In this document: positions 42,569 through 51,088 of the stretch, piece after piece
Numbering within the stretch: the first letter of the stretch is position 1
How the letters are laid out: every line of letters starts with the position of its first letter
Origin: Chitinophagales bacterium
Lineage (GTDB): Bacteria > Bacteroidota > Bacteroidia > Chitinophagales > Saprospiraceae
Length of the DNA stretch: 64,000 nucleotides
Reading direction: 5' to 3'
Assembly: GCA_017303475.1 (NCBI GenBank)
Contig: JAFLBO010000021.1
Span: forward strand, 31,113-95,112
Position numbers and translations under genes: made by a program
Notes under the pieces: model-generated
Told to the model about the DNA's origin: nothing
Database searches by the model: none
The model's input: the letters and a program-made list of their open reading frames with translations, nothing else

Positions 42569-43705
42569 ATGAACAGAAAGCAATTTGACTTTGTGGTGAT
42601 CGGGGGTGGCATCTTTGGATGCTATGCTGCCATCTATCTCGCCGGCCGCGGGGCAAAAGTGGCAATTTTAGAGAAAGAATCCCGGCTTTTTCAAAAAGCA
42701 TCGCTGGTAAACCAGGCCCGATTGCATAGCGGATACCATTACCCACGCAGCATCGCCACAGCAGCCATGAGCGATGAACACAAAGCACGCTTTACCTCCG
42801 AACACAGTGCTTTTGTAAATCATACCTTTGAAAAATTCTACGCCATAGATCGGTATGGCTCCTTTACTGACGGACAACAGTTTGAACGATTTTGCGCTTA
42901 TCTGAACATCCGTTGTGACCGGATTTCAGAGCATTCTTTGTTTAATTTCGATCGGTTGGAGGCGCTTTACCTCACTGAAGAACACTCCTTTGACCCGGTG
43001 TTATTGGGCAATTTTTACCGTGATCAGGTAGAAAATCACCCAGGTATTGAAGTATATACAAATGCCCGGTTACAGTTGGTCAATAACGCTGGCAATCAGT
43101 GGAATATACAGGTTTCCGTGCCGGATTTTTTAATCCTGGATTTGGAAACACCGGTTGCTATCAATGCCACTTATGCGGCCACCAATGCCATAAACCGACT
43201 TTTCGGACTACGGGACCTGGGCTTAACACACGAAATTTCTGAAATAGCCTTCATACATTCCCAGGAATTCGGACTGCGCGGACTGACGGTTATGGACGGA
43301 CCCTTTGGTTCCATCATGCCTTATGGATTGAGTGGTTTACTTTCCCTCTCATCTGTGGCCTATACCCACCACAATATTTCCTTCGATGCCTTACCTACCT
43401 TCGATTGTCAGCAGCCTTGGGAAGACCCATCCTGCACGCCTGATGCGCCAGGTATTTGTACATCCTGTGTTCGTCGCCCTGCCTCCAATGCCCCCAAAAT
43501 GCTGGCGCAAATGCAACAATATTTTTCAGAGCAGGTAAAGTTTTCCACTCTGTTCTCCTACTTCACCATCAAATCAAAGCTCAAGTCGAGCTATATAGAC
43601 GACGGGCGTCCGACGGAAATTTCCCTCCTGCACGAATCGCCGCGTTTTTACTGCCTGTTTGCCGGCAAAATCAACTCTATTTACGAAATTGAGAAAATAG
43701 GGTAG
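42569..43705 (+). CDS. FAD-dependent oxidoreductase, DAO superfamily
   Basis: A 378-residue flavoprotein. The FAD-binding motif is VVIGGGIFGCYAAIYLAGRGAKVAILEKES, followed by LVNQARLHSGYHYPRS, in the position of the substrate/FAD loop of DAO-type enzymes (the HSGYHYP pattern also resembles L-2-hydroxyglutarate oxidases). The C-terminal half is not closely conserved and has a Cys cluster (CTPDAPGICTSC, about residues 290-301) that could bind metal. ATG 42569 is supported by the -7 box. Substrate unknown. Upstream neighbour pnuC is divergent; a weak hairpin follows the stop. Confidence 0.82.
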   Translation: MNRKQFDFVVIGGGIFGCYAAIYLAGRGAKVAILEKESRLFQKASLVNQARLHSGYHYPRSIATAAMSDEHKARFTSEHSAFVNHTFEKFYAIDRYGSFTDGQQFERFCAYLNIRCDRISEHSLFNFDRLEALYLTEEHSFDPVLLGNFYRDQVENHPGIEVYTNARLQLVNNAGNQWNIQVSVPDFLILDLETPVAINATYAATNAINRLFGLRDLGLTHEISEIAFIHSQEFGLRGLTVMDGPFGSIMPYGLSGLLSLSSVAYTHHNISFDALPTFDCQQPWEDPSCTPDAPGICTSCVRRPASNAPKMLAQMQQYFSEQVKFSTLFSYFTIKSKLKSSYIDDGRPTEISLLHESPRFYCLFAGKINSIYEIEKIG

Positions 43706-43724
43706 CCCGGAACAGGGCATTTTT
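43705..43724 (+). terminator. Weak terminator after the FAD oxidoreductase gene
   Basis: GCCC (43705-43708) pairs with GGGC (43715-43718) around six bases, followed by ATTTTTG. Short stem, so modest confidence. Confidence 0.35.
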
Positions 43725-43784
43725 GAAATACGAGATTTTCTTTGGATGTTTGCCGCAATTTGAACACTAAGTCATACCTAAGGA

Positions 43785-46280
43785 ATGAGGATTACCTTTC
43801 TATCACTGGCTTTGCTTTTAGCCGGGCTTTTCTCCCCGGCCCTTGCGCAGCAATCACCCAATGAATTTTTGCCATATAAATTGGGCGAGCAATTCACTCC
43901 GCATCATTTGCTGACCGATTACTTTGAGCAACTGGCCCAAGCTTCCACGCCAACCATGCGCCTGGAAAAATATGGTAAAACCAATGAAGGTCGTCCATTG
44001 CAACTGGCCATTTTTTCATCCCGGGAAAATATGGCAAGGCTGGAGCAAATCCGCCTGAATAACCTGCGCATGGCTGGTATGGCAGATGGCGCTCCTGATA
44101 TGTCGAACCCTGTAGCTATTGTTTGGCTCAGTATGAGTGTACACGGCAATGAGCCATCCGGCGCCGAATGCAGCATGGAACTGGCCTTTCGTTTGGCTAC
44201 ACAGCAGGATCCTAAAATTCAGGAATGGCTGAAAAATACAGTAGTTGTGCTGGATCCATCTCTTAACCCGGATGGTTACGACAGGTACACCCACTGGCAA
44301 CGCATGTCCTCCAACCTGATGCGTAACACCGACCCGGAAAGCAGAGAGCACCGCGAACCCTGGCCCGGCGGTCGCCCGAACCACTACTATTTTGATTTGA
44401 ACCGGGATTGGGCCTGGGCAACACAGGTGGAAACGCAGCAACGCCTGAAAGTATACCACCGTTGGCTTCCGCACGTGCACCCGGATGTACACGAACAGGG
44501 CATAAATGATCCGTATTATTTCGCACCGGCCGCAGAGCCTATGCACGAGTTAATAACACCCTGGCAACGGGAGTTTCAAACAGAAATTGGCGAAAACAAT
44601 GCCCGGCACTTCGATAATCACAACTGGTTTTACTTTACCAAAGAAGTGTTCGACCTGTTTTACCCTTCTTATGGCGATACTTATCCATCGTTTAACGGGG
44701 CCATTGGCATGACTTATGAACAAGCCGGCGGCCCTAGGGCAGGCAGAGCCATAGAAACCGCCAATGGAGATACATTAACCTTATCTGACCGGATTGAACA
44801 CCATCTGACCACAGCACTTTCCACCATTGAGGTGAGCAGTAAAAGTGCCAAATTGCTGGTGGAAAACTTTCGGGAGTACTACAAAAAGACCTCCTCTCAG
44901 CCACAAGGCCTGTATAAGGCTTTTGTGATTCGGGAGGTGAATGATCCTAACAAGGTAAAGACCCTCTGTAATTTGCTGGATCAGCATATGATTCGGTATG
45001 GCAGGGTAGGGGCTGGCTTAAGCGGAGTAAAGGCTTTTGATTATACAACAGGTAAGGAAATCAGCGCCTCTATTAACCCGAACGACCTGGTAATCAGCGC
45101 CTACCAGCCGCACTCCGTGATGGTGCAGGCCCTGTTTGAACCTGAGGCCAAGCTGGTGGATTCCATGACCTATGATATAACAGCCTGGTCATTGATTTTT
45201 GCCCACGGACTGGAGGCTTATGCACTGAAGGAACGATTGGAGCCTAAAAAAGCTTACGAGTCCTACAAGCCGCAAAAGGATTTGGCCACAGCCACTCCAT
45301 TTGCCTGGTGTATCCACCGGAAATCACTGGCAGAAGCCAAATTTGTCATGGAACTGATGCAAAAAGGGGTGAAAGTTAGAACAGCTACAGAACCTTTCCT
45401 GATGGCAGAGCAGCAATACATGCCGGGCGCTTTTACCGTTTCCAAAGCAGATAACCGGCATGTAGCCAACCTGGAACAATGGGTGAACGAGGCGGCAGAA
45501 CGCACCAATGTGCGACTTTATCCTGTGTTCTCAGGGTTTTCAGCCAAAGGCAAAGACCTTGGCTCGGATGCGTTTCAATTGATCAAACAACCCAGGGTAG
45601 CTATGGTGTATGGCGATGATGTTGACGACAATTCCTTTGGTCATACCTGGCATTTCTTTGAAACGGATCTGCGGCAGCCAATTTCTATGATTGAGTTAGA
45701 CAGGTTACACCGCATAAATTTATCTCAATACACTACCTTGATATTCCCAAACGGCCAATACAATCTGCCTGAAAACACCTTGCAGATACTCAACAAATGG
45801 ATGGAAAAAGGTGGTCGTTTGATTGCTTTTGAAGGCGGGGTAAAAGCTTTTGCGGAAAAAGACGGTTTTGATCTAAAAACAAAAGAAGCGCCTAAAAAAG
45901 ATTCATCCATGATGCACCGTCCATATTCCGTGCGCCAGCGCGATGGGTTGAGCGATGGGCTTCCGGGCGCTATTGTGAAATGTGCCGTAGATAATACACA
46001 CCCGCTCTGTTATGGGATGCCGAACTATTACCATTCGCTGAAAACTATGTCGGATGCTTTTGTTATGCCTGAAAGAGCAGATGCACCTATATTTCTGGAA
46101 GATTCTTACCAGAGTTACGGGTTCATTGGAAGCAGGGTTAAACCGATGCTGAAGAAAACGCCGGTAGCGGTTTTTCAAAGAATGGGCGAAGGAGAAGCCA
46201 TTTTTATTGTAGACAACCCGCTATTCAGAGGTTTTTGGGAGCAGGGTAAAGTGCTGATTACCAATGCTATGCTCTTTTAA
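43785..46280 (+). CDS. Secreted M14 zinc metallopeptidase
   Basis: An 831-residue protein with signal peptide cleaved near ALAQ (about residue 22). The M14 domain (about 60-370) has SVHGNEPSG (HxxE zinc motif), RNTDPESR and NRDWAWATQ substrate-binding residues, and DVHEQG with the third ligand; the expected catalytic Glu region is around TYEQAGG. The C-terminal ~450 residues are unlike carboxypeptidases and include a glutamine-amidotransferase-like beta-alpha part (VAMVYGDDVDDNSFGHTWHF, LIAFEGGVKAF), a fusion known in Bacteroidota M14 proteins. There is no sorting domain or lipobox, so it is probably periplasmic. Ends at a strong bidirectional terminator. Confidence 0.88.
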   Translation: MRITFLSLALLLAGLFSPALAQQSPNEFLPYKLGEQFTPHHLLTDYFEQLAQASTPTMRLEKYGKTNEGRPLQLAIFSSRENMARLEQIRLNNLRMAGMADGAPDMSNPVAIVWLSMSVHGNEPSGAECSMELAFRLATQQDPKIQEWLKNTVVVLDPSLNPDGYDRYTHWQRMSSNLMRNTDPESREHREPWPGGRPNHYYFDLNRDWAWATQVETQQRLKVYHRWLPHVHPDVHEQGINDPYYFAPAAEPMHELITPWQREFQTEIGENNARHFDNHNWFYFTKEVFDLFYPSYGDTYPSFNGAIGMTYEQAGGPRAGRAIETANGDTLTLSDRIEHHLTTALSTIEVSSKSAKLLVENFREYYKKTSSQPQGLYKAFVIREVNDPNKVKTLCNLLDQHMIRYGRVGAGLSGVKAFDYTTGKEISASINPNDLVISAYQPHSVMVQALFEPEAKLVDSMTYDITAWSLIFAHGLEAYALKERLEPKKAYESYKPQKDLATATPFAWCIHRKSLAEAKFVMELMQKGVKVRTATEPFLMAEQQYMPGAFTVSKADNRHVANLEQWVNEAAERTNVRLYPVFSGFSAKGKDLGSDAFQLIKQPRVAMVYGDDVDDNSFGHTWHFFETDLRQPISMIELDRLHRINLSQYTTLIFPNGQYNLPENTLQILNKWMEKGGRLIAFEGGVKAFAEKDGFDLKTKEAPKKDSSMMHRPYSVRQRDGLSDGLPGAIVKCAVDNTHPLCYGMPNYYHSLKTMSDAFVMPERADAPIFLEDSYQSYGFIGSRVKPMLKKTPVAVFQRMGEGEAIFIVDNPLFRGFWEQGKVLITNAMLF

Positions 46281-46307
46281 CAAAGCGTATTTTCAACACT
46301 GAACAAT

Positions 46308-46352
46308 ATAAAAATGAGTCATCGCCGCAGGTGCGGCAATGACTCATTTTTA
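46308..46352. terminator. Bidirectional terminator between M14 and omega genes
   Basis: AAAAATGAGTCAT plus CGCCGC pairs with GCGGC plus ATGACTCATTTTT around a short loop with one bulge. A- and T-runs flank both sides, fitting two convergent genes. Confidence 0.8.
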
Positions 46353-46381
46353 TGGCAGACAAGTCAGGGTTAAGCCTGAAA

Positions 46382-46714
46382 TTAGTCTTTGTTTTCTACG
46401 TAGCGCCATTGAATCTCGTTTTGGAGGTATTCGTTGGCTGCAATGATAGCTGTGTTGGGAAGGCGTTCGTAGAACTTGGAGATTTCGATTTGTTCCTTGT
46501 TCTCCTGCACCTCCTCGATAGTGTCGGTATGTACGGCAAACTCTTCCAGTTTGCGCTGGATTTCCCATTTCAGATCGCTGGAGATCTGGCGGGCACGTTT
46601 GCTGATGATCACGAGGCTTTCGTAGATGTTACCGGTTTTTTCAACCAGTTCCAGCACGTCGCGTGGTTGAACGTTGGGGTCGAGACCTTGTGCCTTGGTT
46701 TTGATATCGCTCAT
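46382..46714 (-). CDS. rpoZ: RNA polymerase omega subunit-type protein
   Basis: A 110-residue protein of the Bacteroidota omega/Rpb6 family: it supports assembly of RNA polymerase by clamping the beta-prime C-terminus. The core NIYESLVIISKRARQISSDLK matches the omega helix pair; the rest is more divergent than in Proteobacteria. It follows bamD by 68 bp on the same strand, an arrangement usual in Bacteroidota, where coaBC often comes next; coaBC is absent here and a terminator follows instead. Confidence 0.85.
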   Translation of the reverse strand: MSDIKTKAQGLDPNVQPRDVLELVEKTGNIYESLVIISKRARQISSDLKWEIQRKLEEFAVHTDTIEEVQENKEQIEISKFYERLPNTAIIAANEYLQNEIQWRYVENKD

Positions 46715-46782
46715 AATGTATCGGTTGGTTAAAGGCCCTGAGGCCGATAGCTTTTGAATGAATGTGTACCGGAACCGTACCG

Positions 46783-47604
46783 TTACACGTTTTTAAGTTT
46801 TTTGCGCACTGCTTTTTGGGCAACTTCTGCGCTCTTCCGGATGTCCTTGATTTCCCGGGCGTATTTTCCGGATGGGTATTTTTCCAGGAAATCGCTGCAG
46901 CGTGTCATCGCATCGCCGTAACGATCCACTTTTTTCTCTACAACAGAGTTTTCTGCCAACAAAAAGGAGGCTTTCGCAATCAGGAAACGAACGCGCTCAG
47001 CGTCCGGGCTTTCCGGATAATCACGAAGCAGGTTGTCAAACGATATAACAGCCGACTGATATTGCTTTAAATCGTAGTACAATTGACCTTCAGCAAAAGC
47101 TTTCTGCTCCAGTTTACGTCTGAGTTCGTCAATCAGCTCATTGCATTGACTAACCTTGGTTGAATTGGGGAAAAGATTGACAAACACCTGAAACTCTTCA
47201 ATGGCCGAGATGGTTGCGTTTTGATCCAAACGAAAGGATGGCGACATCTGGTAGTTGGAATATGCCGACAAAAATGCGGCTTCTTCCCGAAGCGGAGAGT
47301 TGGTAAAGGTGTTGGAAAAATTCTTGAAATAAAAGGCTGCCAGCAGGTATTGGTTGGTGTGATAGTGGCAGTAAGCATACTCAAAGTAAGCCTTTTCTGC
47401 CCTGGAATCACCGCGCAAAGTATTGATAACCAGTTCAAACAGCGTAAGGGCGCGCTGATAATTCTTCTTTTCGTAGTATTTGAAAGCCGAATTCAGAATT
47501 AAATCCCCGTTGCCGCTTGTTCGGGTTCTTTCAAAGGTGCTTTTGCATGCAGTCAGACCAAGAAAACAAGAGATCAGGAGAATCCAGACAGACGATTTTC
47601 TCAT
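46783..47604 (-). CDS. bamD: Outer membrane protein assembly factor BamD
   Basis: An essential lipoprotein of the BAM complex that inserts beta-barrels into the outer membrane. From ATG 47604 the chain has a signal peptide with lipobox LTAC, then TPR-like repeats (FKYYEKKNYQRALTLFE, FEYAYCHYHTNQYLLAAFYFKNF, YDLKQYQSAVISFDNLLRDYP, DFLEKYPSGKYAREI) over 273 residues, the normal length. An in-frame start 18 bases upstream would lie on the -7 box and is rejected. First gene of the bamD-rpoZ unit. Confidence 0.92.
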   Translation of the reverse strand: MRKSSVWILLISCFLGLTACKSTFERTRTSGNGDLILNSAFKYYEKKNYQRALTLFELVINTLRGDSRAEKAYFEYAYCHYHTNQYLLAAFYFKNFSNTFTNSPLREEAAFLSAYSNYQMSPSFRLDQNATISAIEEFQVFVNLFPNSTKVSQCNELIDELRRKLEQKAFAEGQLYYDLKQYQSAVISFDNLLRDYPESPDAERVRFLIAKASFLLAENSVVEKKVDRYGDAMTRCSDFLEKYPSGKYAREIKDIRKSAEVAQKAVRKKLKNV

Positions 47605-47611
47605 AAGGGCG

Positions 47612-47619
47612 CAAAGGTA
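47612..47619 (-). promoter_or_regulatory. -7 box TACCTTTG for bamD
   Basis: Exact TAnnTTTG on the minus strand, 7 bases before ATG 47604, so the transcript starts at or within a few bases of the start codon. Confidence 0.6.
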
Positions 47620-47662
47620 CATGTATTTGGGTTATTTCTTCAAAAAAATGCGCATTCAATTC

Positions 47663-47676
47663 CAGGAATATTCCTG
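47663..47676. promoter_or_regulatory. Perfect 14-bp palindrome in the bamD-paaA divergent region
   Basis: CAGGAATATTCCTG is fully self-complementary. It lies about 45 bp upstream of the bamD -7 box and about 130 bp upstream of the paaA -7 box, a reasonable place for a dimeric repressor or activator. Chance occurrence is possible. Confidence 0.3.
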
Positions 47677-47804
47677 CAAAGATAAATGGACGCCATCATA
47701 ACGATGGAAGTTGTCTGGAAGCTGCTTTTGTGTTAAACTTTCTGTCATTTTATCCGTTCTGCGAAATTATCCAAAGTAACGTACGCCTTTGGCATTCACC
47801 TCCC

Positions 47805-47812
47805 TAACTTTG
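47805..47812 (+). promoter_or_regulatory. -7 box TAACTTTG for paaA
   Basis: Exact TAnnTTTG match 44 bases upstream of ATG 47856; no -33 element at good spacing was seen. Confidence 0.45.
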
Positions 47813-47855
47813 CCTCTGAAAACGCCTTACCATCTCGTCAAATTACAATCATCTC

Positions 47856-48842
47856 ATGGTACCTAACGATTCATCCGCAGTAGTTGTTTCGCTGGAAGAA
47901 CAGTTCCAGGCCAAAATTGATGCAGATATCCGCATTGAACCAAAAGACTGGATGCCGGATGCTTATCGCAAAACATTGCTTAGGCAAATCAGTCAGCATG
48001 CACACTCTGAAATTGTAGGCATGCTGCCGGAAGGCGTTTGGATAACCCGCGCCCCATCCCTGAAACGCAAACAAATTCTGCTGGCAAAAGTACAGGACGA
48101 AGCCGGTCATGGCTTGTATCTCTATTCAGCGGCTGAAACCCTGGGCATGAGTCGCGACGACATGTACGAGGAGCTTCACTCCGGCAAGGCCAAATATTCC
48201 TCCATTTTCAACTACCCATCCATTTCCTGGGCCGATGTAGGCGCTATTGGCTGGCTGGTAGATGGCGCAGCTATCCTGAATCAAATTCCTATTTGCAGAA
48301 CCTCCTACGGTCCGTATGCACGCGCCATGGTGCGGATATGCAAGGAAGAAAGCTTCCACCAGCGCCAGGGCTTCGAAGTATTGCTGACCCTGGCGAATGG
48401 CTCGCCGGAACAACGCGCTATGGCTCAGGATGCCATCAACCGCTGGTACTGGCCTTCTGTGATGATGTTTGGTCCGTCTGATGGGGAATCTACCCACAGC
48501 GAGCAAAGCATGCGCTGGAAAATTAAACGATTCACCAACGATGAACTTCGTCAGCGCTTCGTGGATATGGTGGCCGAACAAATCAAAGTGCTGGGTCTGG
48601 ATCATCCTGACAAGGACCTGAAATGGAACGAGGAACGTGGTCACTACGATTTTGGACCCATCAATTGGGATGAGTTCTGGAATGTGGTGAAAGGCAATGG
48701 CCCCTGCAACCGGGAGCGCATCGAAACCCGCCGCAAGGCATGGGAAGAAGGCGCCTGGGTGCGTGAAGCTGCCGTGGCTTATGCCGAAAAGAAAAAACAA
48801 CGTGAGGCCGCTGCCGCCAAAAGCAGTGCACAGGCCGCCTGA
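47856..48842 (+). CDS. paaA: Phenylacetyl-CoA epoxidase, catalytic subunit A
   Basis: A 328-residue diiron protein. Two EXXH iron-binding motifs are present: QDEAGHGLYL and KEESFHQRQGF; the front RIEPKDWMPDAYRKTLLRQISQHAHSEIVGMLPEG matches PaaA. In the known pathway PaaABCE forms the ring 1,2-epoxide of phenylacetyl-CoA, and paaB, paaC, paaD and paaE normally follow paaA. None of them is adjacent here: the next genes are a SET protein and xseB. PaaA alone should not have a partner for structure (PaaC) or reductant (PaaE) unless these are elsewhere. The C-terminal Lys/Ala-rich tail is longer than usual. Confidence 0.9.
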   Translation: MVPNDSSAVVVSLEEQFQAKIDADIRIEPKDWMPDAYRKTLLRQISQHAHSEIVGMLPEGVWITRAPSLKRKQILLAKVQDEAGHGLYLYSAAETLGMSRDDMYEELHSGKAKYSSIFNYPSISWADVGAIGWLVDGAAILNQIPICRTSYGPYARAMVRICKEESFHQRQGFEVLLTLANGSPEQRAMAQDAINRWYWPSVMMFGPSDGESTHSEQSMRWKIKRFTNDELRQRFVDMVAEQIKVLGLDHPDKDLKWNEERGHYDFGPINWDEFWNVVKGNGPCNRERIETRRKAWEEGAWVREAAVAYAEKKKQREAAAAKSSAQAA

Positions 48843-48851
48843 TCAAACATT

Positions 48852-49238
48852 ATGTCCTTACAGCAAGCCCCTATATACGTGGCCTATTCCGAAATTCATG
48901 GCAAAGGCGTGTTCGCCGGTCGTGATATTGAAGTAGGAGAGGTTATCGAAGTGTGTCCCATTATCCTGTTCCCAAAGGAACAACTTGCCGATGTGCGAAA
49001 AACCGTACTCGATGACTATTATTTCGATTGGGGAGAAAAGGGCGAATGGTTTGCGTTCTGTATGGGGTACGGTTCTTTTTACAACCACTCCTATGAACCG
49101 AATGCCGAGTATGGGATGGATTTTGATGCGCAAACCATTGATTTTTATTGCATTAAACCCATCGCTGCCGGCGATGAAATCATGATCAATTACAATGGAG
49201 ATGCTGATAACAAGGAAAAAGTGTGGTTCATGAAATAG
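48852..49238 (+). CDS. SET-domain protein lysine methyltransferase-like
   Basis: A 128-residue single SET domain. Visible motifs: SEIHGKGVFAGRDIEVGEVIE (I-SET-side strands with G-x-G), GSFYNHSYEPNAEY (the NHS/pseudoknot that binds S-adenosylmethionine) and GDEIMINYNGD (the YxG of the active site). No post-SET Cys cluster. It begins 9 bases after paaA and ends 6 bases before xseB, so the three probably share an mRNA. Its substrate is unknown. Bacterial SET proteins may modify ribosomal or other proteins. Confidence 0.88.
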   Translation: MSLQQAPIYVAYSEIHGKGVFAGRDIEVGEVIEVCPIILFPKEQLADVRKTVLDDYYFDWGEKGEWFAFCMGYGSFYNHSYEPNAEYGMDFDAQTIDFYCIKPIAAGDEIMINYNGDADNKEKVWFMK

Positions 49239-49244
49239 CCGTAC

Positions 49245-49439
49245 ATGAAAAAGAACATCGACGAAAACCTTACTTACGAATCCGCCTGGTCTGAATTACA
49301 GGTTATAGTAGCTGAACTGCAAAGCGGTCAAACTTCCATTGACCAGCTCAGTTCCAAAATTGAACGCGCTGCAGAACTGGTGCAGTTTTGCCGGGAAAAG
49401 CTTCGCGCCACCGAAAGCTCCCTCTCCAAACTTGGTTGA
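49245..49439 (+). CDS. xseB: Exodeoxyribonuclease VII small subunit
   Basis: A 64-residue helical protein that binds in several copies to XseA to form exonuclease VII. The core LTYESAWSELQVIVAELQSGQTSIDQL and KIERAAELVQFCREKL are the recognised XseB signature. xseA is not adjacent. It follows the SET gene closely and is followed by inverted repeat G. Confidence 0.93.
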   Translation: MKKNIDENLTYESAWSELQVIVAELQSGQTSIDQLSSKIERAAELVQFCREKLRATESSLSKLG

Positions 49440-49459
49440 AAGGCACAAAGCCGGGGGTT

Positions 49460-49623
49460 AGGCACAAAGCGGGGATACCACTAAGGCACGAAGGCACAAA
49501 GACGCTAAGTTGTTGGCCTGCGGCCTCCAACTGATAAAGGCGAAGGGCTTATTTGGCATCAGCCAAATAAGCCCTTCGCGTCTTTGTGCCTTCGTGACTT
49601 AGTGGTATCCCCACTTTGCGCCT
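49460..49623. repeat. Intergenic inverted repeat with AAGGCACAAAG arms (element G)
   Basis: The left arm 49460-49505 and right arm 49578-49623 match at 43 of 46 positions. Between them lie a perfect 17-bp stem (CGAAGGGCTTATTTGGC, 49541-49557, with its complement at 49562-49578, loop ATCA) and a small hairpin around GGCCTGCGGCC (about 49511-49530). It occupies the gap between convergent xseB and the barrel protein gene. Confidence 0.9.
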
Positions 49624-49630
49624 TCGAAGT

Positions 49631-50179
49631 TTACTTCTTGCCTTTCTTCCCGAGCTTATTCCAGATTTTCCAGTCTTTCACCTTCTTACGCTCTCTTTTC
49701 TCTATGATGTAGCGCAATGATACAGATGCGCCGTTCCATTCAAAGGGACGAGCCTGGTCGCCACTCAGGTGAAGTTCCGGCTTCCAGTCGACTGCGAGAT
49801 TGATGCGACCAACTGAGAATTCCAGGCCGGCAATGCCGGAAAGGCCCATGACATTGTTGTGGATTTCGTCGGTGTCTTTTACAGAGTTCTGTTGCCAGTA
49901 GTAGTGCAAACCCGCGCCTGTGTAGAAATTGGTTCCACGAAACAAAATTTTGCGGTGTTTTTCTGCCAGAACTGTTACGCCCAGATCCTTGCTGGCAATC
50001 AATGGCGTGTGCAGGATACCTTCAACCGTCCAACCATTGGTGATGTATTGCTGGGCGGTGAGGTTAAACCCGTTGTCGAATCGGATACCGGCAGCAGTTT
50101 TGTAGCGCTGACTGAATGCCGGGGTGCTGCCCAATACGCAGCAAAGGAAAAGTGCCGTTGAAACAAGGATCTTATTCAT
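49631..50179 (-). CDS. Small outer-membrane beta-barrel protein
   Basis: A 182-residue secreted protein, start ATG 50179, with signal peptide cleaved near AFSQ (about residue 21). The mature chain has the alternating aromatic pattern of an 8-stranded OmpA/OmpX-like barrel (AAGIRFDNGFNLTAQQYIT, TNFYTGAGLHYYWQ, VGRINLAVDWKPELHLS) but ends in a basic tail (IEKRERKKVKDWKIWNKLGKKGKK), not an aromatic residue. The function is unknown. Similar short barrel proteins are common in Saprospiria. Its stop lies 8 bp beyond element G. Confidence 0.7.
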   Translation of the reverse strand: MNKILVSTALFLCCVLGSTPAFSQRYKTAAGIRFDNGFNLTAQQYITNGWTVEGILHTPLIASKDLGVTVLAEKHRKILFRGTNFYTGAGLHYYWQQNSVKDTDEIHNNVMGLSGIAGLEFSVGRINLAVDWKPELHLSGDQARPFEWNGASVSLRYIIEKRERKKVKDWKIWNKLGKKGKK

Positions 50180-50347
50180 GGAGAAAGTTCGTTTCGTTTT
50201 GTCTGAAACTGCCATTAAAACGGTGGCTATGTTCCTGAATTTGCAAGTAAAATTCGTTTAATGTTTTTTTAACCGAAACCTGCCCTATTTTGCAGCCAAA
50301 GTGTTAAAATATTTGACCTGCCAACATGAAGACCTTCTATTTGCCGG

Positions 50348-51079
50348 ATGTCACTATTTGTCATGAACCATTATTTACGGTTTTACCAGCAGGCTGTAAC
50401 CAAATATCAGCTTCATTCTCCCGCTATCTTCCAGCTGGTAATGGCTGTAATGGAGGATTCCAGAAGATATTATGCCTTTGATGACATTCCGCAGATGCGA
50501 CAGGCCTTGTTGCAAAGCAAACAGGAACATCATTTAGCTTTGTCTGAGCGCATACGTACGCACGCGCCTGCCCAGGGCGTCTGCGAGAGGTTGTTTCGGT
50601 TGGTACAACATATTGCGCCTGCCCGAACCCTTATTCTGGGCAGTGGAGCAGGTTTGGGCTGCCTTTATGCCACGGCTTCCAGTAAAGGTCAAGTGATAAT
50701 GTATGAGCAGGAGTCAGCGATGGAAAAACTTGCGCGACTGAATCTGACTTTTCTGCATTTGGACCAGCGGGTAACATTCATGAATAGCGTCCAATCTCTG
50801 CTTGATCTGGTAACTGATCAGGATTTGCTCATCTGTTTTACGGATATAGAGTGCATAAATCCAACTGATTTGCCACATATGCCGAAAGTCGTCGTAGGAT
50901 TGGGTATGTATGGCACAGCGGAGCGATATCAAAGATTACAGCAATGGAATCAGCATCCCGGACTTAAAGCTGGAGTCGATTTTTTTGACATGACGGTTTG
51001 GCTGAAGGAGGAAGGAATGCGGGAAGTGCAGCATGTAAAAGTGGTTCCGGCCTGGTATAAACCCTGGAAATTTTATTAA
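50348..51079 (+). CDS. SAM-dependent methyltransferase-like protein
   Basis: A 243-residue cytosolic protein. The front YLRFYQQAVTKYQLHSPAIFQLVMAVMEDSRRYY matches a Bacteroidota family of O-methyltransferase-like proteins (its true start could be the ATG 15 bases downstream). Motif I reads TLILGSGAGLGCLY, suited to S-adenosylmethionine, followed by an acidic VIMYEQE that would bind the ribose. No substrate can be proposed. The MATE exporter gene follows after 9 bp and may be coexpressed. Confidence 0.72.
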   Translation: MSLFVMNHYLRFYQQAVTKYQLHSPAIFQLVMAVMEDSRRYYAFDDIPQMRQALLQSKQEHHLALSERIRTHAPAQGVCERLFRLVQHIAPARTLILGSGAGLGCLYATASSKGQVIMYEQESAMEKLARLNLTFLHLDQRVTFMNSVQSLLDLVTDQDLLICFTDIECINPTDLPHMPKVVVGLGMYGTAERYQRLQQWNQHPGLKAGVDFFDMTVWLKEEGMREVQHVKVVPAWYKPWKFY

Positions 51080-51088
51080 ACCTGACCC

